DNA of 35,861 bases from Rhodospirillales bacterium CG15_BIG_FIL_POST_REV_8_21_14_020_66_15 (lineage in GTDB: Bacteria > Pseudomonadota > Alphaproteobacteria > Rhodospirillales > Casp-alpha2), in assembly GCA_002781745.1 (NCBI GenBank), contig PFFW01000039.1, positions 1-35,861 on the forward strand. Reading direction: 5' to 3'. The stretch's first letter is position 1; the number at the start of each line of letters is the position of its first letter. Under the pieces are notes generated by a model, which made no database searches, had not been told where the DNA came from, and saw only the letters and a list, made by a program, of their open reading frames with translations. Positions 15,863 to 23,950 of the stretch are shown in pieces. The translations under genes were made by a program, and so were the position numbers.

Positions 15863-16546
15863 TCAGTTGTTAATCGAGCCTTCGGACAGCAGGTAGCCCA
15901 CGCCCCTGAGGGTATGAACACTGACGTTCGCCCCGTATTTTGAAAGCCGTTTTCGCAGTCTGGATACATGGACCTCCACAGAATTCGACGAGACCTCTTC
16001 GTCAAAACCGTAAATCTTGTCCTCCAGAACCGATTTGGGAACGACACGCCCATATCGCCGCATAAGCTGTTCTAACACGCCCATCTCGCGCCGGGAAATG
16101 GATATGGGCTGGTCGTTGATGCGGACCTCGCGCGCCGTCGTGTCGAACGACACGTTGCCCGCCGTCATGACCAGGCCCAGGACGCCGCCGGGGCGGCGCA
16201 GCAGCGCGCGGATTCGAGCGACCAGTTCCTCCATTTCGAAGGGCTTCAAGAGATAGTCGTCGGCTCCCGTATTCAGGCCCTTGACGCGATCATCAAGACC
16301 GTCGCGGGCCGTGAGGATCAGCACCGGCACCACGTTGCCCTGTTCGCGCCACTGCTTGAGCAGCGTCAGCCCGTCCGTATCCGGCAACCCCAGGTCCAGG
16401 ATGATCGCGTCGTATTGCACGCTTGCCACCGCGGCGTCGGCGGTGGCGCCGGAATCCACCGCATCGACGGCAAATGATTCGTTCTCCAAACCCAGTTTTA
16501 TGGATTCCGCGAAGCGACTGTGGTCTTCGACAAGGAGCAGGCGCAT
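15863..16546 (-). CDS. OmpR/PhoB family response regulator
   Basis: A 227-residue two-domain regulator. The receiver domain has Glu7-Asp8 (LLVEDH), phospho-acceptor Asp51 (IILDLGLPD), Thr79 (LILTA) and Lys101 (LLKPFE). The C-terminal winged helix (about 130–225) has the typical EVSSNSVEVHVSRLRKRL recognition region and the RGVGYLL end. The ATG at 16546 is chosen because the protein then begins MRLLLVEDH, standard for the family; an in-frame TTG at 16561 would add five residues. It leads a three-gene unit with DUF2336 and the kinase. Targets are unknown; the facing lipoprotein pair and its own promoter are candidates. Confidence 0.92.
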   Translation of the reverse strand: MRLLLVEDHSRFAESIKLGLENESFAVDAVDSGATADAAVASVQYDAIILDLGLPDTDGLTLLKQWREQGNVVPVLILTARDGLDDRVKGLNTGADDYLLKPFEMEELVARIRALLRRPGGVLGLVMTAGNVSFDTTAREVRINDQPISISRREMGVLEQLMRRYGRVVPKSVLEDKIYGFDEEVSSNSVEVHVSRLRKRLSKYGANVSVHTLRGVGYLLSEGSINN

Positions 16547-16667
16547 GGTTTCACGTCTCAATTGGGGGCGAACATTGGCCCCGGCCGTATCGATTCAGCA
16601 AGCACGCAATCCCCGTGCCATGCCGAGGTCCCCGGTGCGTGTAATACATCCCATTTGAAATGCAGTT

Positions 16668-16682
16668 TTGCATACAATGCAA
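16668..16682. promoter_or_regulatory. Inverted repeat upstream of the response regulator operon
   Basis: TTGCAT (16668–16673), a 3-bp spacer and ATGCAA (16677–16682) form a perfect inverted repeat 122 bp upstream of the response regulator start. The motif ATGCA recurs at 16660, 16677 and 16695, about 17–18 bp apart. This AT-richer patch is in the 268-bp gap 16547–16814, where no gene was recognised. It may be a binding site for the regulator itself or another factor. Confidence 0.35.
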
Positions 16683-16814
16683 TGTTTGATTGCCATGCAC
16701 CCTGATTTTCACTTTTCACCCTGGGGCCTTAGATGGCGAACACGGCGAAACGGAATGACGGACCGGGCCGCGCGAGGCACATCGCCTCCTCCCGTGACAT
16801 ACCGTTCGACCATA

Positions 16815-17846
16815 TTAGGCCCATTCATCCAAGAGTTCATCCGCCGATTGCTCGCGGGAAAAGCCGAGAGCCTTCCAGGTCTCCGCCATATGCGGCGGCA
16901 GCGGCGCGACGACGTCCGTGACCTTGCCCCCGGGCCGTTCGATGACGATTCGGCGGGCGTGAAGCTGCAGCATGCGGAGCTTGACGGGAAGGTCGGGGAA
17001 CGCAGCCTTGCCGCCGTATTTTCCGTCACCCAGGATTGGCGTGCCCATGGCCTGGGCGTGGGCGCGCAGTTGGTGGGTGCGTCCCGTCACCGGTTCCATG
17101 GCCAACCAAGCGACCCGGTTGCCCAGGCGGTCGACGACGCGGTAGAGGGTTTCGGCCCGCTTGGCGTCCTCGGCATCGGCATCCATCTTTTCCCGGCCGC
17201 CGCCCGCCCTGCGCTTGCCCAGGTCCAGGCGTATGCGCCCCTGGGCGATTTCCGGCACCCCGGCGACGGCGGCCCAGTAAAGCTTGCGGATGGTCTTGCG
17301 GCGGAACCCCTCGGTCAGCCAGCGTGCCGCCTGCCGCGTACGGGCCAGGACCAGCACGCCCGAGGTGTCCTTGTCGAGGCGATGGGTCAGGCGCGGCCGC
17401 TCTGCCGCGTCGAAACGCAGGCTGTCGAGCATGGCGTCGAGATGGCGGCTGAGGCCCGAGCCGCCCTGCACGGCAAGCCCCGCCGGTTTGTCGAGGACCA
17501 GGATATCGGCGTCGCGGTACAACACGCGCGACCGGATGTCCTTGACCTCCCGCTCCGAAATCCTGGGCGCGGCCACCGCCTTGGGCGCCGCCCGCTCGGT
17601 CCGCCCGGGACCGGCGCCGCCGGGACGCAGGCTGGGCGGCAGGCGGACCTCCTGCCCCTTCTCCAAGCGCGCGCCCGCCTTGGCCCGATGGCCGTCGACG
17701 CGAATCTGGCCCGTGCGCAGAAGCTTCTGCACCTGGCCGAACGGCAGGTCGGGAAAATGCAGTTTCAGCCAGCGGTCTAGGCGCAGGCCGTCTTCGTCGG
17801 CGGTGACTTTTTGACCCTTGGCGTCGGGCGGCGGCGTGTCGGCCAT
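16815..17846 (-). CDS. rluC: RluC/RluD family 23S rRNA pseudouridine synthase
   Basis: A 343-residue pseudouridine synthase. An S4-type RNA-binding domain covers about residues 20–70 (DGLRLDRWLKLHF, then LLRTGQIRVDG). A basic Gly/Pro linker (about 71–98) follows, then the RluA-type catalytic domain with the THRLDKDTSGVLVLA motif, where Asp158 is the nucleophile. VTGRTHQLRAHAQAMG is the second conserved block. RluC modifies 23S rRNA helices; exact positions are not provable here. The frame is open upstream through crcB in another frame, but the ATG at 17846 shares one base with the crcB stop (TGATG) and fits the family N-terminus. Confidence 0.87.
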   Translation of the reverse strand: MADTPPPDAKGQKVTADEDGLRLDRWLKLHFPDLPFGQVQKLLRTGQIRVDGHRAKAGARLEKGQEVRLPPSLRPGGAGPGRTERAAPKAVAAPRISEREVKDIRSRVLYRDADILVLDKPAGLAVQGGSGLSRHLDAMLDSLRFDAAERPRLTHRLDKDTSGVLVLARTRQAARWLTEGFRRKTIRKLYWAAVAGVPEIAQGRIRLDLGKRRAGGGREKMDADAEDAKRAETLYRVVDRLGNRVAWLAMEPVTGRTHQLRAHAQAMGTPILGDGKYGGKAAFPDLPVKLRMLQLHARRIVIERPGGKVTDVVAPLPPHMAETWKALGFSREQSADELLDEWA

Positions 17847-18223
17847 CACAGAACCTGGCGCAACAGGGCGATCCCGGCCCAGAAGCCGAGGATGCAGAGC
17901 ACCACCGACCCACCCACATAGGCCGCCGCCGCGGTGATCTGACCGCGATCGATCAGGGTGTAGGAATCCAGCGAGAAGGTCGAGAAAGTGGTAAAGGCCC
18001 CCAGCATGCCCACCACCAGAAAGGCACGCATCTCGGGCGTCGGCGACCAGTGCAGGGCGCTGATCTCGACCAACGCGCCGAGCACGAACGACCCCACGAG
18101 GTTGACCGTGAAGGTTCCCCAAGGAAAGCCGTGGCCCAACTGGCTGCCGACGGCGTTCATGACCATGAAGCGGCCGAGCGCGCCGACAGCCCCGCCCATG
18201 GCGACGGCAAGCAGCATCTTCAT
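17846..18223 (-). CDS. crcB: Fluoride efflux channel CrcB/Fluc
   Basis: A 125-residue protein with four predicted membrane helices. Fluoride-channel signatures are GGAVGALGRF at the N-terminus, WGTFTVNLVGSFVLG in helix 2 and GMLGAFTTFSTFSLD in helix 3, where the phenylalanine/serine run lines the pore. Fluc channels work as antiparallel dimers that let fluoride leak out of the cell. A GGGGAA ribosome binding site precedes the ATG. It lies 50 bp downstream of rarA, too close for a complete fluoride riboswitch, so it is probably expressed constitutively with its neighbours. Confidence 0.93.
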   Translation of the reverse strand: MKMLLAVAMGGAVGALGRFMVMNAVGSQLGHGFPWGTFTVNLVGSFVLGALVEISALHWSPTPEMRAFLVVGMLGAFTTFSTFSLDSYTLIDRGQITAAAAYVGGSVVLCILGFWAGIALLRQVL

Positions 18224-18273
18224 CGCAGGTTCCCCGTTATCGCAGCAGCCACCAGTCCGAATTCCGATCCAAT

Positions 18274-19590
18274 CTAACCCGAAGCCGGTCCGCCGTCGTC
18301 CCCCTTGCCGCGGCGACGGCGCAACTTATCCCAATAGTTCAGGCGCTTGGCGATCTCGCGCTCGAATCCGCGGTCGCGCGGCGTATACAGGCGCGTGCGC
18401 TCCATGCCGTCGGGGAAATAGTCCTGTCCGGAAAAGCCGTCTTCGGCGTCATGGTCGTAGGCATAGTCCCTGCCGTAGTCCAAATCCTTCATCAGCCTGG
18501 TCGGCGCGTTCAGGATGTGCTTGGGCGGCATCAAGGAACCCGTCTGGCGCGCCGTGCGGCGCGCCGCCGCCTCGGCCTTGTAAAGGGCGTTGGACTTGGG
18601 CGCCGTCGCCAGATAAACAGTGGCCTGGACCAGGGCCAGTTCGCCCTCGGGCGAGCCCAGGCGCTCGTACGTGTCCCAGGCCGCAAGCGCCTGCACCAGC
18701 GCGTGCGGATCGGCCAGCCCCACATCCTCGGAGGCGAAGCGGGTCAGGCGGCGGGCGACGTAGAGGGGATCCTCCCCCCCTTCCAGCATGCGGGCGAGCC
18801 AGTAGAGCGCCGCATCGGCGTCGGAGCCGCGCAGCGACTTGTGTAGCGCGCTGATCAGGTTGTAGTGGCTTTCCTGCCCCTTGTCGTAAAGCGGCATGCG
18901 CTTCTGCACGGCGGCGGCCAGGCCCGCCGGGTCGAGCGGTTCCGTCAGGTCCATGGCGTCCAGATTCTCGACCATGTTCAGAAGATAACGTCCGTCGCCG
19001 TCGGCCATGGCGGCCAGCGCCTGGCGCGCGTCCGCGTCGAGCGGCAGCGGGTGGCCCAGTTCGGCCTCGGCGCGGGCCATCAGTTCCTCAAGCGCAGCCG
19101 AGTCCAGCCGGTGAAGCACCAGCACCTGGCAGCGCGACAGAAGCGCCGGGTTCAGTTCGAACGACGGGTTCTCGGTGGTCGCCCCTATGAGAACCACCGT
19201 GCCGTCCTCGACGTAGGGCAGGAAGCCGTCCTGCTGCGCCCTGTTGAAGCGGTGGATTTCGTCGATGAACAGCAGAGTCCCCTGCCCCATCCGGCGCCGC
19301 TCCTTGGCGCGCTCGAACACCTTGCGCAGGTCGGCGACGCCGGAGAACACCGCCGACAGGGGCTCGAAATGAAGCGACACATGGTCGGCCAGAAGCCGCG
19401 CCAAAGTCGTCTTGCCGGTGCCCGGTGGGCCCCAGAAGACGATCGAGGTGAGCTTGCCAGACTTGACGGCGCGGCCGATGAAGCCGTCGGGCCCGGTCAG
19501 ATGCACCTGCCCGACGACGTCGGCAATGGTCTTGGGCCGCAGCCGGTCGGCCAGCGGTCTCGGCGACTGGCTCTCAAATAACGTGCTCAC
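18274..19590 (-). CDS. rarA: Replication-associated recombination protein A (RarA/MgsA AAA+ ATPase)
   Basis: A 438-residue AAA+ ATPase of the RarA/WRNIP1 family, which acts at stalled replication forks. Walker A is GPPGTGKTT at 54–62; Walker B is LLFIDEIHRF from about 106. The sensor region IGATTENPSFELNPALLSR and the C-terminal tetramerisation region (HKSLRGSDADAALYWLARML, YDHDAEDGFSGQDYFP) are characteristic. Translation starts at GTG, and the start overlaps the protease stop by 4 nt (GTGA), so the two are translationally coupled. Confidence 0.94.
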   Translation of the reverse strand: MSTLFESQSPRPLADRLRPKTIADVVGQVHLTGPDGFIGRAVKSGKLTSIVFWGPPGTGKTTLARLLADHVSLHFEPLSAVFSGVADLRKVFERAKERRRMGQGTLLFIDEIHRFNRAQQDGFLPYVEDGTVVLIGATTENPSFELNPALLSRCQVLVLHRLDSAALEELMARAEAELGHPLPLDADARQALAAMADGDGRYLLNMVENLDAMDLTEPLDPAGLAAAVQKRMPLYDKGQESHYNLISALHKSLRGSDADAALYWLARMLEGGEDPLYVARRLTRFASEDVGLADPHALVQALAAWDTYERLGSPEGELALVQATVYLATAPKSNALYKAEAAARRTARQTGSLMPPKHILNAPTRLMKDLDYGRDYAYDHDAEDGFSGQDYFPDGMERTRLYTPRDRGFEREIAKRLNYWDKLRRRRGKGDDGGPASG

Positions 19591-21035
19591 CCTTCGAACC
19601 GCTCGGAAAGCTCGCGGCCCTGGCGTTCGATGGCGATGTCCCAGGCCGACGCGGGCCGCGAAAACACGGTGACCAGATCCTGCACCAGGCCGATTTCGGA
19701 GCCGTTGACCCGCCTGATGAAGTCGCCGGGCCGCAAACCGATCTTGTCCGCGGGCGCGCCGCGCCGGATTTGCAGCACCATGACCCCGCGCTTGAAGGGA
19801 TCGATGCCCAGTTCGTCACCCAGCGCCGGCGACATGTTGACGACCACGGCGCCGGTCAGCGGGTGACGGCCGGCCAGTTCCTGCTGGTTGCGGGCGGGGA
19901 ACTCGGGCGGCGCCTCGATCTCCAGCTTCAGCGCCTGCATACGGCCCTGGCGCCAGATGCGCAGCGGCACGACCTCGCCCAGGGGCGTGGTGGCGATGCG
20001 GAACTTGAGCGCCGTCGCGTCGCGCACCTCGTGCCCGTTGACGGCAAGGACGATGTCGCCGCGCTTGAGCCCGGCACGTTCAGCCGCCGATCCCGGATAG
20101 ACGTCCTCGATGATCACCCCGCCCGGCCGGTCGAGGCCGAGCGAATTGGCGATGTCCGCCGTCACCGGCCGCCCGGCGGCGCCGATCCAGGGGCGCACCA
20201 GCCGTCCGCCCTTGACCACGCCGTTGACCACGGCGCGAACCATGTTGGACGGAATGGCGAAGCCGATGCCCATGGACCCGCCGGACTTGGAGAAGATGGC
20301 CGTGTTGATGCCGACCAGGCGACCGTCGAGCCCGACCAGGGCGCCCCCCGAGTTTCCGGGGTTGATGGCGGCGTCCGTCTGGATGAAGAAGTTGAGGTCC
20401 GAGCCGTTGCCGGCAAGCTGCGTGCGCGCCAGGGCCGAGACGATGCCGCTGGTCACGGTCTGCCCCACCCCGAAGGGGTTGCCGATGGCCAGCACCATGT
20501 CGCCGACCTTGACCGAGTCGGAATCGGCGAGGTCGAGGACCGGCAGATTCCCCGGCGGGCCTTCGAGTCGCAGCACGGCAAGATCCGTGCGCTCGTCCGT
20601 GCCGATGATCTTGGCGGAGAACTCGCGCCGGTCATGCAGCACGACCTTGATCTCGTCGGCGCCTTCGATGACGTGGTTGTTGGTCACGATCAGACCGTCA
20701 CCGCGCACGATGACGCCCGAGCCCAGGGAATTCTGCACTCGTTCCTTCTGCCGCGGGCCGAACTGAAAACCCAATTCGGGACCGAAGAAGCGCTGGAAAA
20801 AGGGATCGTCGAACAGTGTCGGGCGACGGCGCTGCACGACCTTCTTCGCGGTGAAAATGTTGACCACGGCGGGCGCCGCCTGTTCGACCACGGGCGCATA
20901 GGACAGCGTGGCCTGTTCGCGCGACTGCGGCACCTCGCGGTCGGCGATCTGGGCGTTCGCCGGCGATAGGGCCTGGACCTGCATCAGGAGCAGGACGCCG
21001 AGGAGAGCGAACGGACGGGCCAGGGTCGACATCAT
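19587..21035 (-). CDS. Do family (DegP/HtrA-like) periplasmic serine endoprotease
   Basis: A 482-residue secreted protease. A signal peptide ends near ANA (residue 28). The trypsin-like domain has the triad His121 (TNNHVI), Asp151 (RTDLAVL) and Ser229 (NPGNSGG). Two PDZ domains follow at about 275–365 (GGVIIEDVYPGSAAERAGLKRGD) and 390–480 (GVMVLQIRRGAPADKIGLRPGD). Such enzymes degrade or refold damaged envelope proteins. The start is uncertain by two residues: TTG at 21041 has GGAG six bases upstream, the ATG at 21035 has it twelve bases upstream. It is the first gene after the ribosomal terminator, which lies 118 bp upstream of its start; rarA follows directly with an overlap. Confidence 0.92.
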   Translation of the reverse strand: MMSTLARPFALLGVLLLMQVQALSPANAQIADREVPQSREQATLSYAPVVEQAAPAVVNIFTAKKVVQRRRPTLFDDPFFQRFFGPELGFQFGPRQKERVQNSLGSGVIVRGDGLIVTNNHVIEGADEIKVVLHDRREFSAKIIGTDERTDLAVLRLEGPPGNLPVLDLADSDSVKVGDMVLAIGNPFGVGQTVTSGIVSALARTQLAGNGSDLNFFIQTDAAINPGNSGGALVGLDGRLVGINTAIFSKSGGSMGIGFAIPSNMVRAVVNGVVKGGRLVRPWIGAAGRPVTADIANSLGLDRPGGVIIEDVYPGSAAERAGLKRGDIVLAVNGHEVRDATALKFRIATTPLGEVVPLRIWRQGRMQALKLEIEAPPEFPARNQQELAGRHPLTGAVVVNMSPALGDELGIDPFKRGVMVLQIRRGAPADKIGLRPGDFIRRVNGSEIGLVQDLVTVFSRPASAWDIAIERQGRELSERFEG

Positions 21036-21152
21036 GGGCAAAAGGATCTCCGGGTCAGGACGATGAAACGGCCGCAGCCGCTTTCTTAACAGGATTTAGC
21101 CCGTTTGTGGCGAGGTCAAGGCCGCCCCCCGCCGGGGACGGAGGCGAGAACG

Positions 21153-21178
21153 AAAAAGCGCGGCCCGGGGCCGCGCTT
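21153..21178 (-). terminator. Intrinsic terminator of the ribosomal cluster
   Basis: A perfect 10-bp stem (21156–21165 with 21169–21178) with a CGG loop. On the minus strand the stem is followed by a run of five U (A-run 21153–21157, partly within the stem base). It lies about 30 bp after the rplQ stop and marks the end of the S10–spc–alpha transcript. Confidence 0.88.
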
Positions 21179-21209
21179 CTCCTAAACTCTTTCAGGACCG
21201 GCCCCAAGC

Positions 21210-21638
21210 CTATTCCAGGGCGTCGGCCGCCGCCATTTCCGCCTCGTGGCGGGCCTTGTCCTCGGCGCCCTTGGCATCCGGGTCGCGGTCGACCAGCTCG
21301 ATCACGGCCATGGGCGCCGCGTCGCCATGGCGGAAACCGGCCTTCAGCACGCGGGTATAGCCGCCCGGGCGGTCCTTGTAGCGCTCGGCCAACGCGCCGA
21401 ACAGCTTGGCCACGGCGGCATCGTCACGCAGGAAGGACATGGCCTGGCGGCGATGATGCAGGTCGCCCTTCTTTCCCAGGGTGATCATGCGGTCGGCGAT
21501 ACGGCGCAGTTCCTTCGCCTTGGGCAGGGTGGTGGTGATCTGCTCGTGCGCGATCAGCGACGTCGCCATGTTGGAGAACATGGCCTTGCGGTGGCTGGCG
21601 GTGCGGTTGAGCTTGCGGTATCCGCTGCGGTGTCTCAT
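21210..21638 (-). CDS. rplQ: 50S ribosomal protein L17
   Basis: bL17, 142 residues, against 127 in E. coli. The N-terminus [20 protein letters not shown] and the [16 protein letters not shown] segment are unmistakable. The extra length is an acidic/alanine C-terminal tail (ending [11 protein letters not shown]). It is the last gene of the cluster and is followed by the terminator at 21153–21178. AGGAG lies upstream of the ATG. Confidence 0.97.
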   Translation of the reverse strand: MRHRSGYRKLNRTASHRKAMFSNMATSLIAHEQITTTLPKAKELRRIADRMITLGKKGDLHHRRQAMSFLRDDAAVAKLFGALAERYKDRPGGYTRVLKAGFRHGDAAPMAVIELVDRDPDAKGAEDKARHEAEMAAADALE

Positions 21639-21731
21639 GTCAGGCTCCTTCTTCGATTGTCGCCCGGGCGTGCCATTTTACCCCCTGGGGCGCCCCGCCA
21701 ACCCAACGTCGGGTATCCGGGGTGGTTCTTG

Positions 21732-21767
21732 AAAACGGACCGGCGCGCCGGGACTATCGGCGCGCCG
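21732..21767 (-). terminator. Hairpin between rpoA and rplQ
   Basis: CGGCGCGCC (21741–21749) pairs perfectly with GGCGCGCCG (21759–21767) around a 9-nt loop. On the minus strand it is followed after five bases by UUUU. It starts only 5 bp after the rpoA stop. It may be a partial terminator or RNA-processing site that lowers rplQ relative to rpoA. Confidence 0.5.
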
Positions 21768-21772
21768 CCGGG

Positions 21773-22789
21773 TCAAAAGGGGTCTTCCAGTTTCTTGGCC
21801 AGTTCTTCGATGTTCTCGGGCGGCCAGGCGGCGATTTCCATGCCCAGGTGCAGCCCCATGGAGGCCAGCACTTCCTTGATCTCGTTCAGGGACTTGCGGC
21901 CGAAGTTGGGGGTGCGCAGCATGTCGGCCTCGGTCTTCTGGACCAGATCGCCGATGTAGATGATGTTGTCGTTCTTCAGGCAGTTGGCGGAACGCACGGA
22001 CAGTTCCAACTCGTCGACCTTGCGCAGCAGGTTCTTGTTGAACGGCAGGTCTTCCTGGGCAGCTTCCTCGCGGGCGTGTTCCGGCTCTTCGAAATTGATG
22101 AACAGCTGCAACTGGTCCTGCAGGATGCGGGCGGCCAGCGCCACCGAGTCTTCCGGCGTGACGGCGCCGTTGGTGGTGATCACCAACGACAGCTTGTCAT
22201 GGTCGGTGACCTGACCGACGCGGGTGTTGTCGACCTTGTAGGCCACCTTGCGCACGGGCGAGAAGATGGCGTCGATGGGAATCAGGCCGATGGGGCTGTC
22301 CTCGGCGCGGTTCTGGGTCGCGGGGATGTAGCCCTTGCCCATCTCCACGGTCAGTTCCATGTTCAGCTTGCCGTCGCGGTCGAGGTGGCAGATGACGAGG
22401 TCCGGATCCATGACCTCGATATCCGCGCCCGTCTCGATCATGCCGGCGGTCACCACGCAGGGGCCCTCGGCCTTCAGGGTCATGCGCTTCGGACCCTGGG
22501 CCTGCATGCGAAGGCCCATGGACTTGATGTTCAGGACGATGTCAGTCACGTCCTCGCGCACGCCGGGGATCGACGAGAACTCGTGCAGCACGCCGTCGAT
22601 GTGAATCGACGTCACGGCCGCCCCCTGCAGCGACGACAGCAGGATGCGCCGCAGCGCATTACCCAGGGTCAGGCCGAAGCCGCGTTCCAGCGGCTCGGCG
22701 ACGATGGTCGCCTGGCGCGCCGGGTCGACACCCGGGTTGATGTCGAGCTTGTTCGGTTTAATCAGTTCTTGCCAGTTTTTCTGAATCAC
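21773..22789 (-). CDS. rpoA: DNA-directed RNA polymerase subunit alpha
   Basis: A 338-residue alpha subunit. The N-terminal assembly domain includes [20 protein letters not shown] and GKGYIPA. The C-terminal domain (about 255–325) carries [21 protein letters not shown], which contacts UP elements and activators. Translation starts at GTG (22787–22789) with GAGGT upstream; no ATG gives the conserved MIQKNW start. It lies 145 bp after rpsK, the longest gap inside the alpha operon. Confidence 0.97.
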   Translation of the reverse strand: MIQKNWQELIKPNKLDINPGVDPARQATIVAEPLERGFGLTLGNALRRILLSSLQGAAVTSIHIDGVLHEFSSIPGVREDVTDIVLNIKSMGLRMQAQGPKRMTLKAEGPCVVTAGMIETGADIEVMDPDLVICHLDRDGKLNMELTVEMGKGYIPATQNRAEDSPIGLIPIDAIFSPVRKVAYKVDNTRVGQVTDHDKLSLVITTNGAVTPEDSVALAARILQDQLQLFINFEEPEHAREEAAQEDLPFNKNLLRKVDELELSVRSANCLKNDNIIYIGDLVQKTEADMLRTPNFGRKSLNEIKEVLASMGLHLGMEIAAWPPENIEELAKKLEDPF

Positions 22790-22934
22790 GTCAGTGACCT
22801 CGCGTTCACTAGGACCTTCGTCAGGGACCGCTGCCGGACAGTCCCGATTTCATTCAATTCCCGGGCGGCCGACATCCCGGAGTCCGGGCGGTGGCCGTTC
22901 GGAGCCCCTGCAGACAGGCTGCCCGGGGAAGGAT

Positions 22935-23327
22935 TTAGACCCGGCGGCGCTTGCGCGGACGGCAGCCGTTGTGCGGGATCGGGGTCACGTCACGGATCGC
23001 GGTGATGGTGAAGCCGATCGCCTGCAGGGCGCGGAGCGCCGATTCGCGGCCCGAACCGGGGCCCTTGACCTGAACCTCCAGCATCTTCATGCCATGCTCT
23101 TGCGCCTTCTTGCCGGCATCCTCGCCCGCGACCTGGGCCGCGTAGGGAGTCGATTTGCGCGATCCCTTGAAGCCCATGGAACCGGCCGACGACCAGGCGA
23201 TCGAATTGCCCTGGGCGTCGGAAATGGTGATCATGGTGTTGTTGAACGTGGAATTGATATGGGCCACGCCCGAGGCGATGTTCTTGCGCTCGCGGCGACG
23301 CGGGCGGGCTGCTGCTGCCTTAGCCAT
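22935..23327 (-). CDS. rpsK: 30S ribosomal protein S11
   Basis: uS11, 130 residues, near the E. coli length of 129. Recognised from [37 protein letters not shown] and the C-terminal [18 protein letters not shown]. It lines the mRNA exit platform near the anti-Shine-Dalgarno. It follows rpsM by 25 bp. Confidence 0.97.
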   Translation of the reverse strand: MAKAAAARPRRRERKNIASGVAHINSTFNNTMITISDAQGNSIAWSSAGSMGFKGSRKSTPYAAQVAGEDAGKKAQEHGMKMLEVQVKGPGSGRESALRALQAIGFTITAIRDVTPIPHNGCRPRKRRRV

Positions 23328-23352
23328 AACTTAAATCCTTGACCCTAACTCG

Positions 23353-23721
23353 TTATTTCTTCTTGCCCGCAATGGCCTTGGCCGGCCCCTTGCGGGTGCG
23401 CGCGTTGGTGTGGGTACGCTGTCCGCGCACGGGCAGGCCGCGGCGGTGACGCAGACCGCGGTAGCAGCCCAGGTCCATCAGGCGCTTGATGTTCATGGCC
23501 GTTTCACGGCGCAGGTCGCCCTCGACCTGGAAGTCGCGGTCGATGGTTTCGCGGACGCGTGCGACCTCATCTTCCGTCAGTTCATTGACCCGCCGGTCCA
23601 GGGGGATTCCGACGCTGTCACAAATCTTCCGCGCGCTGGTGCGGCCAATGCCGTGAATATAGGTCAAGGCAATCACCACCCGTTTCGCCGTCGGAATATT
23701 AACACCCGCAATACGCGCCAA
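23353..23721 (-). CDS. rpsM: 30S ribosomal protein S13
   Basis: uS13, 122 residues. [51 protein letters not shown] and the basic tail ending AGKKK are diagnostic. The start codon is TTG (23719–23721), eight bases after an AGGAG; no ATG gives the conserved MARIAGV start. It is the first gene after the promoter at 23896–23923, with a leader of about 167 nt. Confidence 0.96.
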   Translation of the reverse strand: MARIAGVNIPTAKRVVIALTYIHGIGRTSARKICDSVGIPLDRRVNELTEDEVARVRETIDRDFQVEGDLRRETAMNIKRLMDLGCYRGLRHRRGLPVRGQRTHTNARTRKGPAKAIAGKKK

Positions 23722-23895
23722 GGCTTTCGCTCCTCACGTTCGACAAAAAACTCATGAGCAAGTCGACGTTCCCTTAGGTTTGACAGACTTGCTCTAACTT
23801 GTTGCATTCAAAGCAAAAACATCGCAACGAACGATTCCGTGCGTTCGGATTTGCCTCGAAATTTTCAAAATCCGCCGGGCCTGAAAAGAGGCGCG

Positions 23896-23923
23896 ATTAT
23901 AGGCACTTGCGCCCCCAAGTCAA
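23896..23923 (-). promoter_or_regulatory. Near-consensus sigma70 promoter for rpsM-rpsK-rpoA-rplQ
   Basis: On the minus strand TTGACT (23918–23923) and TATAAT (23896–23901) are spaced by 16 bp: a perfect -10 and a 5-of-6 -35. It lies in the 229-bp gap between adk and rpsM, the longest gap of the cluster. Transcription should start near 23889, leaving a leader of about 167 nt before rpsM. The leader is AT-richer than its surroundings. It lets the alpha operon be expressed independently of the S10–spc transcript. Confidence 0.75.
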
Positions 23924-23950
23924 CCTGGGGTCAAGGCCTTTTTCACACCT

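Noticed and set aside
18224-18273. Fluoride riboswitch in front of crcB
   Set aside because: Only 50 bp separate rarA and crcB and no riboswitch core was recognised there.
23722-23950. Search for rpmJ between secY/adk and rpsM, and for rpsD in the alpha operon
   Set aside because: No frame encoding L36 or S4 was found. Their absence from this cluster is usual in alphaproteobacteria and not a loss to report.
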